64,000 nucleotides of DNA, taken from contig JADFDS010000011.1 in assembly GCA_018262715.1 (NCBI GenBank), positions 289,760-353,759 on the forward strand, in the 5' to 3' direction. The position numbers and the translations under genes were made by a program. Positions 1-8,235 of this stretch are shown piece after piece. The stretch's first letter is position 1, and every line of letters starts with the position of its first letter. The notes under the pieces were generated by a model, which saw only the letters and a program-made list of their open reading frames with translations, was not told the origin of the DNA and ran no database searches. The DNA comes from Bacteroidota bacterium (GTDB lineage Bacteria > Bacteroidota > Bacteroidia > Bacteroidales > VadinHA17).

Positions 1-1380
1 GGATCAAAGGGTTCCGCTATCGGGAAGGCGCTCATATTCGGACTCTCCATAATACTTCTTTACTCGTCTCTGGGCATAATAGTATCACTCACCAGCGCCG
101 GCGCCGGGTTTGCAAATACTCTCAGCACACACTGGATCCCCAATCTTCTTTTCTTTACACTCTTCCTGGTATTTGCCGCTTCGTTCTTTGGCGCATTCGA
201 GATTGTTCTTCCCTCAAAATGGGTCAGCACATCTGACTCCAAAGTGGACAGGGGAGGCGCACTGGCCGCCTTCTTCCTCGGACTGACAACAGTGCTGGTA
301 TCATTCTCATGCACCGGACCGATCGTTGGCGCACTGCTCGTTGAGGCAGCATCTGGTGATGTCCTCCGTCCCACGATAGGGATGTTCGGATTCGGCCTCG
401 CCTTTGCATTGCCTTTCACCCTTTTTGCCCTGTTCCCCTCATGGATGCAGAAGATGCCAAAGTCTGGCGGATGGCTCAACTCGGTTAAGGTGGTGCTTGG
501 ATTCATCATGCTGGCCTTCAGCCTCAAGTTCGCATCAACGGTCGATACAGTCTATAACCTTGGCATCCTCTCAAGGGATATCTACCTGGCAATCTGGATC
601 GTGCTGTTCGTGCTGCTTGGCATGTACCTGATGGGTAAAATCAAATTTTCGCATGACAGTGACGTGCCACATATCGGTATCTTCAGGCTGGTGCTTATCA
701 TCGCCTCATTCACCTTCGCCCTCTACCTTGTACCCGGTCTTTTCGGTGCACCGCTGACGCGAATCTCTGCTCTTCTTCCCCCCAGGGAGACATCAGGCTT
801 CAACCTGCTCAAGGCCATCGGCGAAAACAGGGGGACAGCCGCACCGGGAGCCCTTGTACCGGGAACCCTGGCGCCGGGGACTCTTGCAACAGCCGGAGCA
901 GCCCTCTGCGAGGAACCAAAATACGGCGATTTCCTTCATTTCGAATACGGCCTGCAGGGCTATTTTGACCTGGAACAGGGTCTCGCATGCGCGAAGAAAC
1001 TGGGCAAGCCGGTGCTGATCGATTTCAAGGGGCATGCCTGCGCCAACTGCAAGGAGATGGATGCACGGGTATGGTCTGATCCCGGAGTGCAGCAGAGACT
1101 GCGCGACAACTTTGTTCTGGTGGCGCTGTATGTCGATGACCGCACTAAATTGCCTGAGAGCGAGGTTTATGTTTCAAAGGTTGACGGCAAGCAAAAAAAG
1201 ACAATGGGCAAGAAGAACGAGGATATTGAAATCTCAATGTTCAATACCAACACCCTTCCGCTCTATGCCATCGTTGACCCGGACGGTAAGCCGCTCACAG
1301 AGACCCGCGGAACCAATTTCGACATCCAGGCTTATATCGACTGGCTCGACAGGGGGGTGAAGGCATTCAGGAATCAATAA
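1..1380 (+). CDS. dsbD: DsbD-like thiol:disulfide interchange protein, 5' truncated
   Basis: The frame is open from the first base, so the N-terminus lies outside the window; 459 codons are visible. The first ~240 visible codons give several hydrophobic segments typical of the cytochrome c biogenesis/DsbD transmembrane domain. The end is a thioredoxin-like domain with a CANC active site at codons 347-350 following 'KPVLIDF'. The family moves electrons from cytoplasmic thioredoxin across the inner membrane to periplasmic acceptors, serving disulfide isomerisation and cytochrome c maturation; c-type cytochromes are encoded 5 kb away. A low-complexity Ala/Pro/Gly/Leu/Thr linker (codons ~278-302, repeated APGTL-like units) joins the membrane and thioredoxin parts. 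It ends 2 bp from the convergent GH92 gene. Confidence 0.9.
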   Translation, partial: GSKGSAIGKALIFGLSIILLYSSLGIIVSLTSAGAGFANTLSTHWIPNLLFFTLFLVFAASFFGAFEIVLPSKWVSTSDSKVDRGGALAAFFLGLTTVLVSFSCTGPIVGALLVEAASGDVLRPTIGMFGFGLAFALPFTLFALFPSWMQKMPKSGGWLNSVKVVLGFIMLAFSLKFASTVDTVYNLGILSRDIYLAIWIVLFVLLGMYLMGKIKFSHDSDVPHIGIFRLVLIIASFTFALYLVPGLFGAPLTRISALLPPRETSGFNLLKAIGENRGTAAPGALVPGTLAPGTLATAGAALCEEPKYGDFLHFEYGLQGYFDLEQGLACAKKLGKPVLIDFKGHACANCKEMDARVWSDPGVQQRLRDNFVLVALYVDDRTKLPESEVYVSKVDGKQKKTMGKKNEDIEISMFNTNTLPLYAIVDPDGKPLTETRGTNFDIQAYIDWLDRGVKAFRNQ

Positions 1381-1382
1381 CC

Positions 1383-3656
1383 TTATTTTGACATGTAGAA
1401 GACCAGGCTGCCGCCGTTCATTATCTCGTCATGGGTTATATAGTGGCGGTCAAGCTTTGTGCCGTTAAGTTCAGCTTTTTTAACGTATATGTTCTTCGAC
1501 CCCTGGTTCACAGCCGTCACCGTGAATTTCTTTCCGTTCTCAAGTGCTATGGTGGCTTCCTTTACGAGCGGGCTGCCGAGGTCATACCGGTCTGAGCCCG
1601 GAGCCACCGGGTAGAAACCCAGTGCGCTGAAGATGTACCACGCGCTCATCTGCCCGCAGTCGTCATTGCCGCTCAGACCGTCCGGTGCCGGCAGGTACTT
1701 GGTGTCCATGATCTGTCTCACCCGGTACTGGGTCTTTCGAGGTGCGCCGGCGTGATTGTACAGATAGGGTACATGGTGCGAGGGCTCATTTCCGTGAACA
1801 TAGTTGCCTATTATTCCCTCGCGGGTGATATCCTCGGTTTCCGCGAAGAAACTGTCAGGCAGGTACATGGTGAAGAGTGAATCGAGATGTTCCGTGAATC
1901 TTTTCTTCCCGCCGTGGAGGCGGATCAGCTCTGCCGGGTCATGGGGCACATAGAGGCTGTAGTTCCATGCATTTCCTTCGATGAATCCCTGACCGTGCGT
2001 TGACAGCACATCAAAGTCCTTCCTGAAGCTGCCATCTCTCTTCCTGGGGCGCATGAATCCTGTTGCATGATCCCATACGTTCATGTAATTCTGCGACCTC
2101 TCCGCGAACTCCCGCCTGAGGTCTTCGCTGCCGGCTATCTGTGCGATGCACCAGTCGTCATAGGCGTACTCCAGGGTGACGGAGACCGATGATCCGGTTC
2201 GTTCGTCAGGTACGTATCCCAGTTTCATATAGTCGTCGAGGCCGTCATACCAGCTGTTGCGGGCAGTGGTGACGCAGGCAGCGGCGGCCCTTGCATGATC
2301 AAAGCCTCCGATCTTCTTCACGATGGCATCAGCCAGCACCGGCACCGAGTGATATCCGATCATGCACCAGTTCTCATTGGCATGATGTGACCAGACGGGA
2401 AGCATGTGATGGACGCTCTGATCATAATGTGCCAGCATCGAATTGATCATGTCAGCCGTGCGTTCCTGCTGGATGATGGTGAAGAGCGGATGCAGCGCCC
2501 TGTAGGTATCCCAGAGTGAGAATGTCGTATAGTTGGTGAATCCCTCCGCACGATGGATGTTCTGGTCGAGTCCCCTGTAGCTACCGTCAATATCAGTATA
2601 GACGGTCGGAGAGAGGAAAGTATGGTAAAGTGAGGTGTAGAAGCTTGTCATCTGCCCTTCATCCGCCATTTCTGCCTTCACTTTTCCAAGCTCTTTTCTC
2701 CATGATGCTTCGGCGCCAATCCTGGCAGCGTCAAAGTCAGCCCGTGGCGCCTCGGCAATCATGTTGGCCATTGCCCCGGCTGAGCTCACCGGCGAGATGG
2801 CGACCCTGACAGTGATCTGCTCACCGGGTTCTGCATCGAAATCAAAATGCCCCCTGATGTTGCGTCCTGCTGCTTCGGGAAAATTGGTCCGCTGGTCAAA
2901 GCGGCGCCAGAATCCCCTGTACACCCTGGCAGGAGAGTCATCGCGGAAGCCGTATGATGTGAAAGGTTTGGAGAAAGCAATTGCGAAATGGAGCGACCTG
3001 GTGCGGGCCCAGCCGCTGGTCTGCCTGTAGCCGGTCACGAGGGTGTCATTCTCCACCCGTATGAATGTCCAGACGTTTTTGCCCGCGTCATTGTAGATGC
3101 CGTGGACCATGTCAAGGATGAGGTGTGCATCACCTCCCCTGTTAAAGGTGTAACGGTGGACCCCTGTGCGGGTGGTTGCCGTCAGCTCGGCAAGTATGTC
3201 ATGGTCTTCCAGAAGAACTGAATAGTAGCCGGGTGAGGCCTTTTCATTGCTGTGGGAAAATAGTGAGCGGTAGCCCTTTTCGGGCGCATCTGCCGTGCCG
3301 GGATTCAGCTGCAGCGGCCCTGTGGTGGGCATCAGCAGTATATCACCGAGGTCAGAATGGCCTGTACCGCTGAAATGGGTGTGTGAGAATCCGACGATTG
3401 TTTTGTCAGCATACTGGTAACCAGCGCAATACCTGTAAACATCCCTGTTGTAACTGCCGTTAATCTCGTAGGGAAGTGTGTCAGTATCGGGTGAAAGCTG
3501 CACCATCCCGAACGGTACTGTGGCGCCGGGGTAGGTATGGCCCATCTTATCGGTGCCGATAAAGGGATTGACATATTTCAGGATGTCTGCATCCTGTCCC
3601 TGGCTTATGACGGTTGCCATGCTGATGATCAATGTGGTGAGGAGTCTGCCTTTCAT
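1383..3656 (-). CDS. GH92 family alpha-mannosidase, secreted
   Basis: 757 residues. The N-terminal signal peptide ends near 'SQGQ', followed by 'YVNPFIGTD' and 'HTYPGATVPFGMVQLSPDT', the hallmark start of GH92. Near the C-terminus are 'GNEPSHHVPYLYNHAG' and 'GNDDCGQMSAWYIFSALGFYP', also classic for the family. GH92 enzymes are Ca2+-dependent exo-acting alpha-mannosidases, mostly alpha-1,2, that trim eukaryotic N-glycans or yeast mannan in the periplasm or at the surface. No SusC/SusD pair is adjacent, so it is not in an obvious polysaccharide utilisation locus here. It lies downstream of, and co-directional with, the DUF6340 gene, with a 78 bp gap holding an inverted repeat. Confidence 0.95.
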   Translation of the reverse strand: MKGRLLTTLIISMATVISQGQDADILKYVNPFIGTDKMGHTYPGATVPFGMVQLSPDTDTLPYEINGSYNRDVYRYCAGYQYADKTIVGFSHTHFSGTGHSDLGDILLMPTTGPLQLNPGTADAPEKGYRSLFSHSNEKASPGYYSVLLEDHDILAELTATTRTGVHRYTFNRGGDAHLILDMVHGIYNDAGKNVWTFIRVENDTLVTGYRQTSGWARTRSLHFAIAFSKPFTSYGFRDDSPARVYRGFWRRFDQRTNFPEAAGRNIRGHFDFDAEPGEQITVRVAISPVSSAGAMANMIAEAPRADFDAARIGAEASWRKELGKVKAEMADEGQMTSFYTSLYHTFLSPTVYTDIDGSYRGLDQNIHRAEGFTNYTTFSLWDTYRALHPLFTIIQQERTADMINSMLAHYDQSVHHMLPVWSHHANENWCMIGYHSVPVLADAIVKKIGGFDHARAAAACVTTARNSWYDGLDDYMKLGYVPDERTGSSVSVTLEYAYDDWCIAQIAGSEDLRREFAERSQNYMNVWDHATGFMRPRKRDGSFRKDFDVLSTHGQGFIEGNAWNYSLYVPHDPAELIRLHGGKKRFTEHLDSLFTMYLPDSFFAETEDITREGIIGNYVHGNEPSHHVPYLYNHAGAPRKTQYRVRQIMDTKYLPAPDGLSGNDDCGQMSAWYIFSALGFYPVAPGSDRYDLGSPLVKEATIALENGKKFTVTAVNQGSKNIYVKKAELNGTKLDRHYITHDEIMNGGSLVFYMSK

Positions 3657-3666
3657 ATCTGGTCTG

Positions 3667-3701
3667 ATTGCAGCCGTAAAGGTAAAAATATTGGCTGCAA
3701 T
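3667..3701. repeat. Inverted repeat upstream of the GH92 gene
   Basis: ATTGCAGCC at 3667-3675 and its exact complement GGCTGCAAT at 3693-3701 flank a 17-nt A/T-rich centre, about 11 bp before the GH92 start. The T-run is in the loop and not after the stem, so it does not fit an intrinsic terminator; an operator or a 5'-UTR hairpin is possible. Confidence 0.4.
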
Positions 3702-3734
3702 TCTCAGGCATGAAGGCAGGGGAGGCGGGAGTCT

Positions 3735-4769
3735 TTACCTCTGTTCCTGGTATTTCAGGACCTCCTCGTTGTATTTCCTGTTTTCGAGGATGCGCACATA
3801 TCTGAGTCCGTGTTTGTTGCCATAATCTGAATAAGCCTTTTGAGCCCATGATGTTGCAGCATCCAGGTCTCCGTTTATCTCACTGATAATAGCCATGTTA
3901 TAATGTGCCCTTCCGGCGATCTTCATCTTCGGGTTTGTGGTCTCCACCTGCCACAACTCGGCTGCTTCGTCCCATTTGCCCAGTTGTGCACGCCGTTTTG
4001 CGATCTTGAAGCTGCCAGTGCCCTTGACGAAATAGTCACGTGTCACCCGCAGACGGTATGGGATCAGGCGGATGGCATAGATATGACCGGCTTTGCGGCT
4101 CACCTCCTTCACTGCTTCCTTGCGGTTGACCATGCCGGCAACGGCTGCCACCGGATTGATCCCCTTTCCTGCAAACACGATTGATTCTCCTACAATGAAT
4201 TCATCGAGTATTGCGCGGTCTGAGGGAGAATAGATTCTCCAGCCGGTTTTTACAAGGGTTTCCATGGAGGCGATGTGGTTCAGCGCCGGTATCGAGCCGA
4301 GCGGAGTCTTGATTTTTGTCGGCTCGGTGGAATAGTTGACTCTTGTGTCGGTATCGTACATTTCGAGGGCGAAGAGTGCCTGTGTTCCGTTCTCGTTACA
4401 GATCATCTCAACCTGTTCCCAGGTCAGCGGGACCGGCAGTCCGCCCAGGCTGCTGGTCCTGAACTGCAGTCCGTTGAGAAGCTTAACCTCGTTGAAGCGG
4501 TCATTTGCAGCAAGTTCCTCCGTGACGCCTTTGATGGCCTCCCGGGTGCCGATGGAGTCAAGGTCAGTTCCTTCGAGTGACAGCAGTTTGTCGAGGTTGT
4601 CGAGTGATTTGGTCTGGTCGGTTGGTGTTGAGCGGTCAATGATCCCTACGGTTTTTATCTCCGGTGCGATGGTTACCGGGGCCGGCTGGGTCACGTTAAG
4701 GAAGAGCTCCTGGGTGGCGCATGAGGCCATAGCCGCAGCAAGCAGTGGCAGGATAAGGTACTTCTTCAT
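3735..4769 (-). CDS. DUF6340-type lipoprotein with TPR-like C-terminus
   Basis: 344 residues starting with a short hydrophobic signal and lipobox (residues ~14-18, 'MASCA'), so it should be an outer- or inner-membrane-anchored lipoprotein. The body resembles the Bacteroidota family DUF6340: 'VGIIDRS' early, then 'ALFALEMYDTDTRVNY'. The last ~60 residues ('YNMAIISEINGDLDAATSWAQKAY') look like a TPR hairpin. The molecular role is not known. A strong Bacteroidota-type promoter sits just upstream. The GH92 gene follows on the same strand and may be co-transcribed. Confidence 0.75.
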   Translation of the reverse strand: MKKYLILPLLAAAMASCATQELFLNVTQPAPVTIAPEIKTVGIIDRSTPTDQTKSLDNLDKLLSLEGTDLDSIGTREAIKGVTEELAANDRFNEVKLLNGLQFRTSSLGGLPVPLTWEQVEMICNENGTQALFALEMYDTDTRVNYSTEPTKIKTPLGSIPALNHIASMETLVKTGWRIYSPSDRAILDEFIVGESIVFAGKGINPVAAVAGMVNRKEAVKEVSRKAGHIYAIRLIPYRLRVTRDYFVKGTGSFKIAKRRAQLGKWDEAAELWQVETTNPKMKIAGRAHYNMAIISEINGDLDAATSWAQKAYSDYGNKHGLRYVRILENRKYNEEVLKYQEQR

Positions 4770-4790
4770 GACGGACAGTGTTTATTTATC

Positions 4791-4820
4791 CAAAGGTATA
4801 CAACATGGAACAATAACAAA
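4791..4820 (-). promoter_or_regulatory. Bacteroidota-type promoter for the DUF6340 gene
   Basis: On the minus strand: -33 TTTG (4820-4817), an 18-bp spacer, then TACCTTTG (4798-4791), matching the TTTG/TAnnTTTG consensus. The expected transcript start is ~15 nt before the start codon at 4769. Confidence 0.65.
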
Positions 4821-4905
4821 TATTGCTTATCCGGTGTTCGCAACAGTTCCAAATCCGGCAGCCGTGAGGCTGCCGGGGTGGGAGTGGCCTGCCCCGTCTG
4901 CAATA

Positions 4906-4973
4906 CTTTATGTCCTATAGCCCAAATCGCAAATCGCAAATCGCAAATCCACAATGCTTTATGGCCTACAGCC
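4906..4973. repeat. Heptamer AAATCGC repeat flanked by 17-bp direct repeats
   Basis: Three and a half tandem copies of AAATCGC occupy 4924-4949. They are flanked by CTTTATGTCCTATAGCC (4906-4922) and CTTTATGGCCTACAGCC (4957-4973), which differ at two bases. Similar heptamers recur in other gaps of this window, at 34134, 40246 and 48961. The gap between the ammonia-lyase end and the DUF6340 promoter holds nothing else recognisable. Confidence 0.8.
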
Positions 4974-4994
4974 ATCTAATCAACAGCCAACTAT

Positions 4995-6527
4995 TTACTC
5001 CAGGCTTCCCACTGCCTTCTCCACCTCATGGAGTATCTCGCATGATTTAACGAGCTCCTTCATGGTGGTGTGGTCAGCATATAGAGGACGGTCAATATCG
5101 AGGAAATCGACGTGTTTGCGGATCACATCCTTGGCTTTCTGCACCCCGGTTCCGAAGCTGTACTCGCTCTTTCTGAAGTCCAGTGCCTGTGCTGCAGCCA
5201 TATACTCTATGCCCAGGATGCCGTATGCATTGTCAAGGATCTGGTTGTTCTTAATGGCCGTGTTCATTCCCATGGAGACAAAATCTTCCTGGTCAGCGGC
5301 AGCCGGGATTGATTGAATTGATGCGGGTGCTGAGAGTATCCTTTGTTCCACAATCATCATGTCAGCAGTGTACTGGCTGAGCATCAGTCCCGAGAACATA
5401 CCTGCGCCTTTTGTAAGGAATGCCGGCAGTCCGACGCTGAGGGCGGGATTGTTAAGCCTGTTCATTCTTCTCTCTGACATTACGCTCACCATGGTGACGG
5501 AGGCACCTGCCATATCCATCGGTACGGCAACAGGTGATCCCTGGAAGTTGGCACCGGAGAGCTGCAGGTTTTTATCAGGGAAGAATATCGGGTTGTCACC
5601 AACGCCATTGAGTTCAATCTCAACCTGGCTGCGTGCATATCCCAGCATATCATGTGCAGCGCCGATAACCTGCGGGGTTGATCTCATTGAGTAGGCATCC
5701 TGTACCTTTGACTTGACACGTCCTTCCTTCAGGTCGCCGCCCGAAACGCATTTATTGATTGCATTGGCGCTGCGGATGGCTCCTTTGAAACCGCGTGCCT
5801 CATGAAGAAGCGGAGCATATGGTTTCATATTGGCCTTGAGAGCCTCGAGTGACATGGCAGCGGCTATCTCAGCCTGTTTCAGCCAGTTATTGGCATCAAC
5901 CAGCCAGATGGCGCTCATGGCGGTGAGCATATTCGAGCCGTTGATTGCTGCCAGTCCGTCGCGTGCCAGCAGTCCGGGTACTTTGATACCTGCCCTTTTC
6001 ATGGCTTCGGCGCCGTCGAGAAGTTCTCCCTTGTAATAGGCTTTGCCTTCGCCCATGAGGAGGAGTGCTATCTGGGACATTGGAGCCAGGTCGCCGCAGG
6101 CGCCAACAGATCCTTTCTGGCATGCATACGGTGTGACACCCTTGTTAAGCATCTCCACGTAAGTCTCAGTGATCTCAAGACGGCAGCCCGAGTTGCCGTG
6201 GGCGTGCACGTTTATACGACCGAGCATTGCACCGCGGACAACCTCAATCGGAGCCGGGTCACCAATGCCGGCAGCATGGTTATATACGAGATATTTCTGG
6301 AAGTCCTTGATCTGGTCATCATTGAGAACTATCTCGGAAAACTCGCCTATGCCGGTGTTAACCCCGTACATGATCTCATGTGCCACGATCTTTTTCTCAA
6401 GCATGGCGCGGCATTCGAGAATCTTCTTGCGGGCATCGGGATGAAGTTCCACCTTTTGTCCGTGGCGGGCAACATTGACAACGTCATTGACGGTGAGCCC
6501 TGAACCTTTAATGATTAATGTATCCAT
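4995..6527 (-). CDS. Aromatic amino acid (histidine-like) ammonia-lyase
   Basis: 510 residues, the usual length of the MIO-dependent lyase family that removes ammonia from His, Tyr or Phe. 'YGVNTGIGEFS' near residue 60 holds the catalytic Tyr region, and 'GSVGACGDLAP' (~139-149) is the cofactor-forming loop. The triad is Ala-Cys-Gly, with Cys at residue 144 (codon 6098-6096), where most relatives have Ala-Ser-Gly. The selectivity position reads 'LVYNHAAG'; His there resembles histidine lyase (Ser-His) and not Tyr lyase (His-Leu) or Phe lyase (Phe-Leu). No other hut gene is adjacent, so the substrate is uncertain; pigment-linked tyrosine lyases of Bacteroidota are an alternative. It starts divergently from the cytochrome locus. 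Confidence 0.9.
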   Translation of the reverse strand: MDTLIIKGSGLTVNDVVNVARHGQKVELHPDARKKILECRAMLEKKIVAHEIMYGVNTGIGEFSEIVLNDDQIKDFQKYLVYNHAAGIGDPAPIEVVRGAMLGRINVHAHGNSGCRLEITETYVEMLNKGVTPYACQKGSVGACGDLAPMSQIALLLMGEGKAYYKGELLDGAEAMKRAGIKVPGLLARDGLAAINGSNMLTAMSAIWLVDANNWLKQAEIAAAMSLEALKANMKPYAPLLHEARGFKGAIRSANAINKCVSGGDLKEGRVKSKVQDAYSMRSTPQVIGAAHDMLGYARSQVEIELNGVGDNPIFFPDKNLQLSGANFQGSPVAVPMDMAGASVTMVSVMSERRMNRLNNPALSVGLPAFLTKGAGMFSGLMLSQYTADMMIVEQRILSAPASIQSIPAAADQEDFVSMGMNTAIKNNQILDNAYGILGIEYMAAAQALDFRKSEYSFGTGVQKAKDVIRKHVDFLDIDRPLYADHTTMKELVKSCEILHEVEKAVGSLE

Positions 6528-6837
6528 AGATATAAGATTTTTATTTTTTCAGAATTGATGATTAATGGCTTGTTAAGAAAAAGCAAAGAGGAGCGGCGTC
6601 ACCGTGGTGTGTCGCTTTGCGGGAGGCATTCAATACAACCCGGAGCGGTTGATTTTGATCTTGTATTCCAGTACCCGGCTGCGTGTCATGATGCAGATTT
6701 ACAGCACCAAATATATGAAAAGAAATGAATTTGCCATGTGACGTAAGTTACAGGTGTTTTTTTTCTCTCATATATGTCACAATTCTACATTCCGCCTTGA
6801 TTTTTTTCCTATTTTTTAGGTTTTAATTCTCTGACCT
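6528..6837. other. Divergent regulatory gap between lyase and cytochrome genes
   Basis: This 310-bp gap without a gene separates two divergent start codons. It holds a CRP-like palindrome (6737-6752), a minus-strand -7-like CAAATATA (6708-6715, reading TATATTTG toward the lyase) without a clear -33 element, and T-rich tracts just before the cytochrome start. No RNA gene or ORF was recognised. Confidence 0.6.
6737..6752. promoter_or_regulatory. CRP/FNR-superfamily-like palindrome
   Basis: TGTGA-CGTAAG-TTACA matches the TGTGA-N6-TCACA consensus at 9 of 10 positions. It lies 86 bp before the pentaheme cytochrome start, so redox or catabolite control of that gene is plausible but unproven. Confidence 0.35.
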
Positions 6838-8211
6838 ATGAAAAGCAGATTTACCTCAACTCTGCTGCTGGTAATTGTTCCTGCAGCAATACTCCTTACA
6901 CTGGCCGCCTTTAACATAATCAGATCGCTACCGCAGGAAGATCTGAAGGGAAAGTACCAGTACAAGGATTTCGAGCCGGCTCTCAAGTGCCGCTCATGTC
7001 ACCCGGGCATCTATGAGCAATGGTCTCAGGCGATGATGTCACAGGCTTACACCCATCACTGGGATGAAATTGAATATTTTGAACTTGCAGTTCCCCATGC
7101 AGAAGTTAATCCTGCCCTGAAGGATCCGGTTGACGGCTGCAATGGGTGCCATACACCGATGGCATATATGGTCGGCAAGTTTCCTCCTCCGCGCCCGGGG
7201 GAAAAGAGCATGGCCAATGAGTCAGTCTCGTGCGAGGTCTGCCATCTTACGCAGAGGGCACAGGTTGATCCGCCCTTCAATTTCAGCTACTTTATTGAAC
7301 CCGGGCGGACAAAATACAGCGGTCGGGAGCCTGAAATCCAGTCGCCTGCACACAAGATTGTTCAGAATGATTTCTTCCGGACAACCGAGTTTTGCGGCAA
7401 CTGTCACAACGAGAAGAATCCTTACGGCATCTGGGTGAAAAGCACGCAGCTGGAGTGGAAGGAGGGACCCTATGCCAAAGAGGGTGTACGGTGTCAGGAC
7501 TGCCATATGCCAAAGGGTCCGTATATCCTGGCACTGATGGGGAAGGAGCGCGATGATGCCCGCCTCCACCTGTTCCACGGAGCTCATGACCCCGGCAAGG
7601 TAAGAGGAACCATTGAGCTACGGATTGAGCCTGACGTACGTCTCGCCGAGCCCGGCGAAAACATAGTCTTTACCGTTGCGCTGTTCAACCAGAAGACGGG
7701 ACACAAGTTTCCCACCGGATCGGTGGAAGACCGCATAGCCTGGCTCGATGTCGAGGCTACTGATGCTAAGGGTAAAACCTATCACCTTAACGTTGATAAA
7801 AAAGGATTTGAAGGCGAGGAGTATACTATCTCTGGTGATTACCTTGCCTACCAGGACATGGCCATACCGCTGAAGCTTACTGATTTCAGGGGAGTGCAGC
7901 GCGACGGCATACCATACGGGAACCGGATATTCCGTATGCCCTATTTTGATGAGCAGGGAAATATGACAATCATGCAATGGAACACCTTCTCCCAGGGAGT
8001 GGATTACCGTATCGGTCCAAGGGAGACCAAGGTGGAGAAATTCACATTCAAAATACCCTATGAGGCTGCACCCGGAGAGATGAAGGTAAGAGCTGTGCTT
8101 AACTACCAGCTCCTTGTGAAGCCGGTGGCTGACTACCTGAAAGTGCCGTCTGATGAGTCAGAGATCATAATGGTCAATGAGCATTCAACCAGAGTCGAGA
8201 TTCTTCCCTGA
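6838..8211 (+). CDS. Pentaheme c-type cytochrome (cytochrome c554-like)
   Basis: 457 residues. An N-terminal hydrophobic segment (residues ~8-28) would export or anchor the protein. Five CxxCH heme sites follow at about residues 51, 100, 131, 186 and 219 (CRSCH, CNGCH, CEVCH, CGNCH, CQDCH). The second half has no heme and contains 'TGHKFPTGSVEDR', a motif found beside heme domains in exported multiheme cytochromes, then beta-rich sequence. It should carry electrons in the periplasm or at the surface. The next gene, 24 bp downstream, encodes a heme-motif barrel protein, so the two are probably co-transcribed. The partner oxidoreductase is not in view. Confidence 0.88.
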   Translation: MKSRFTSTLLLVIVPAAILLTLAAFNIIRSLPQEDLKGKYQYKDFEPALKCRSCHPGIYEQWSQAMMSQAYTHHWDEIEYFELAVPHAEVNPALKDPVDGCNGCHTPMAYMVGKFPPPRPGEKSMANESVSCEVCHLTQRAQVDPPFNFSYFIEPGRTKYSGREPEIQSPAHKIVQNDFFRTTEFCGNCHNEKNPYGIWVKSTQLEWKEGPYAKEGVRCQDCHMPKGPYILALMGKERDDARLHLFHGAHDPGKVRGTIELRIEPDVRLAEPGENIVFTVALFNQKTGHKFPTGSVEDRIAWLDVEATDAKGKTYHLNVDKKGFEGEEYTISGDYLAYQDMAIPLKLTDFRGVQRDGIPYGNRIFRMPYFDEQGNMTIMQWNTFSQGVDYRIGPRETKVEKFTFKIPYEAAPGEMKVRAVLNYQLLVKPVADYLKVPSDESEIIMVNEHSTRVEILP

Positions 8212-8235
8212 TAATCAAACCTTAAAGAAATTTAT

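Noticed and set aside
6651-6666. FNR-type TTGAT-N4-ATC site
   Set aside because: Only one half-site matches well; the second half is ATCTT, not ATCAA.
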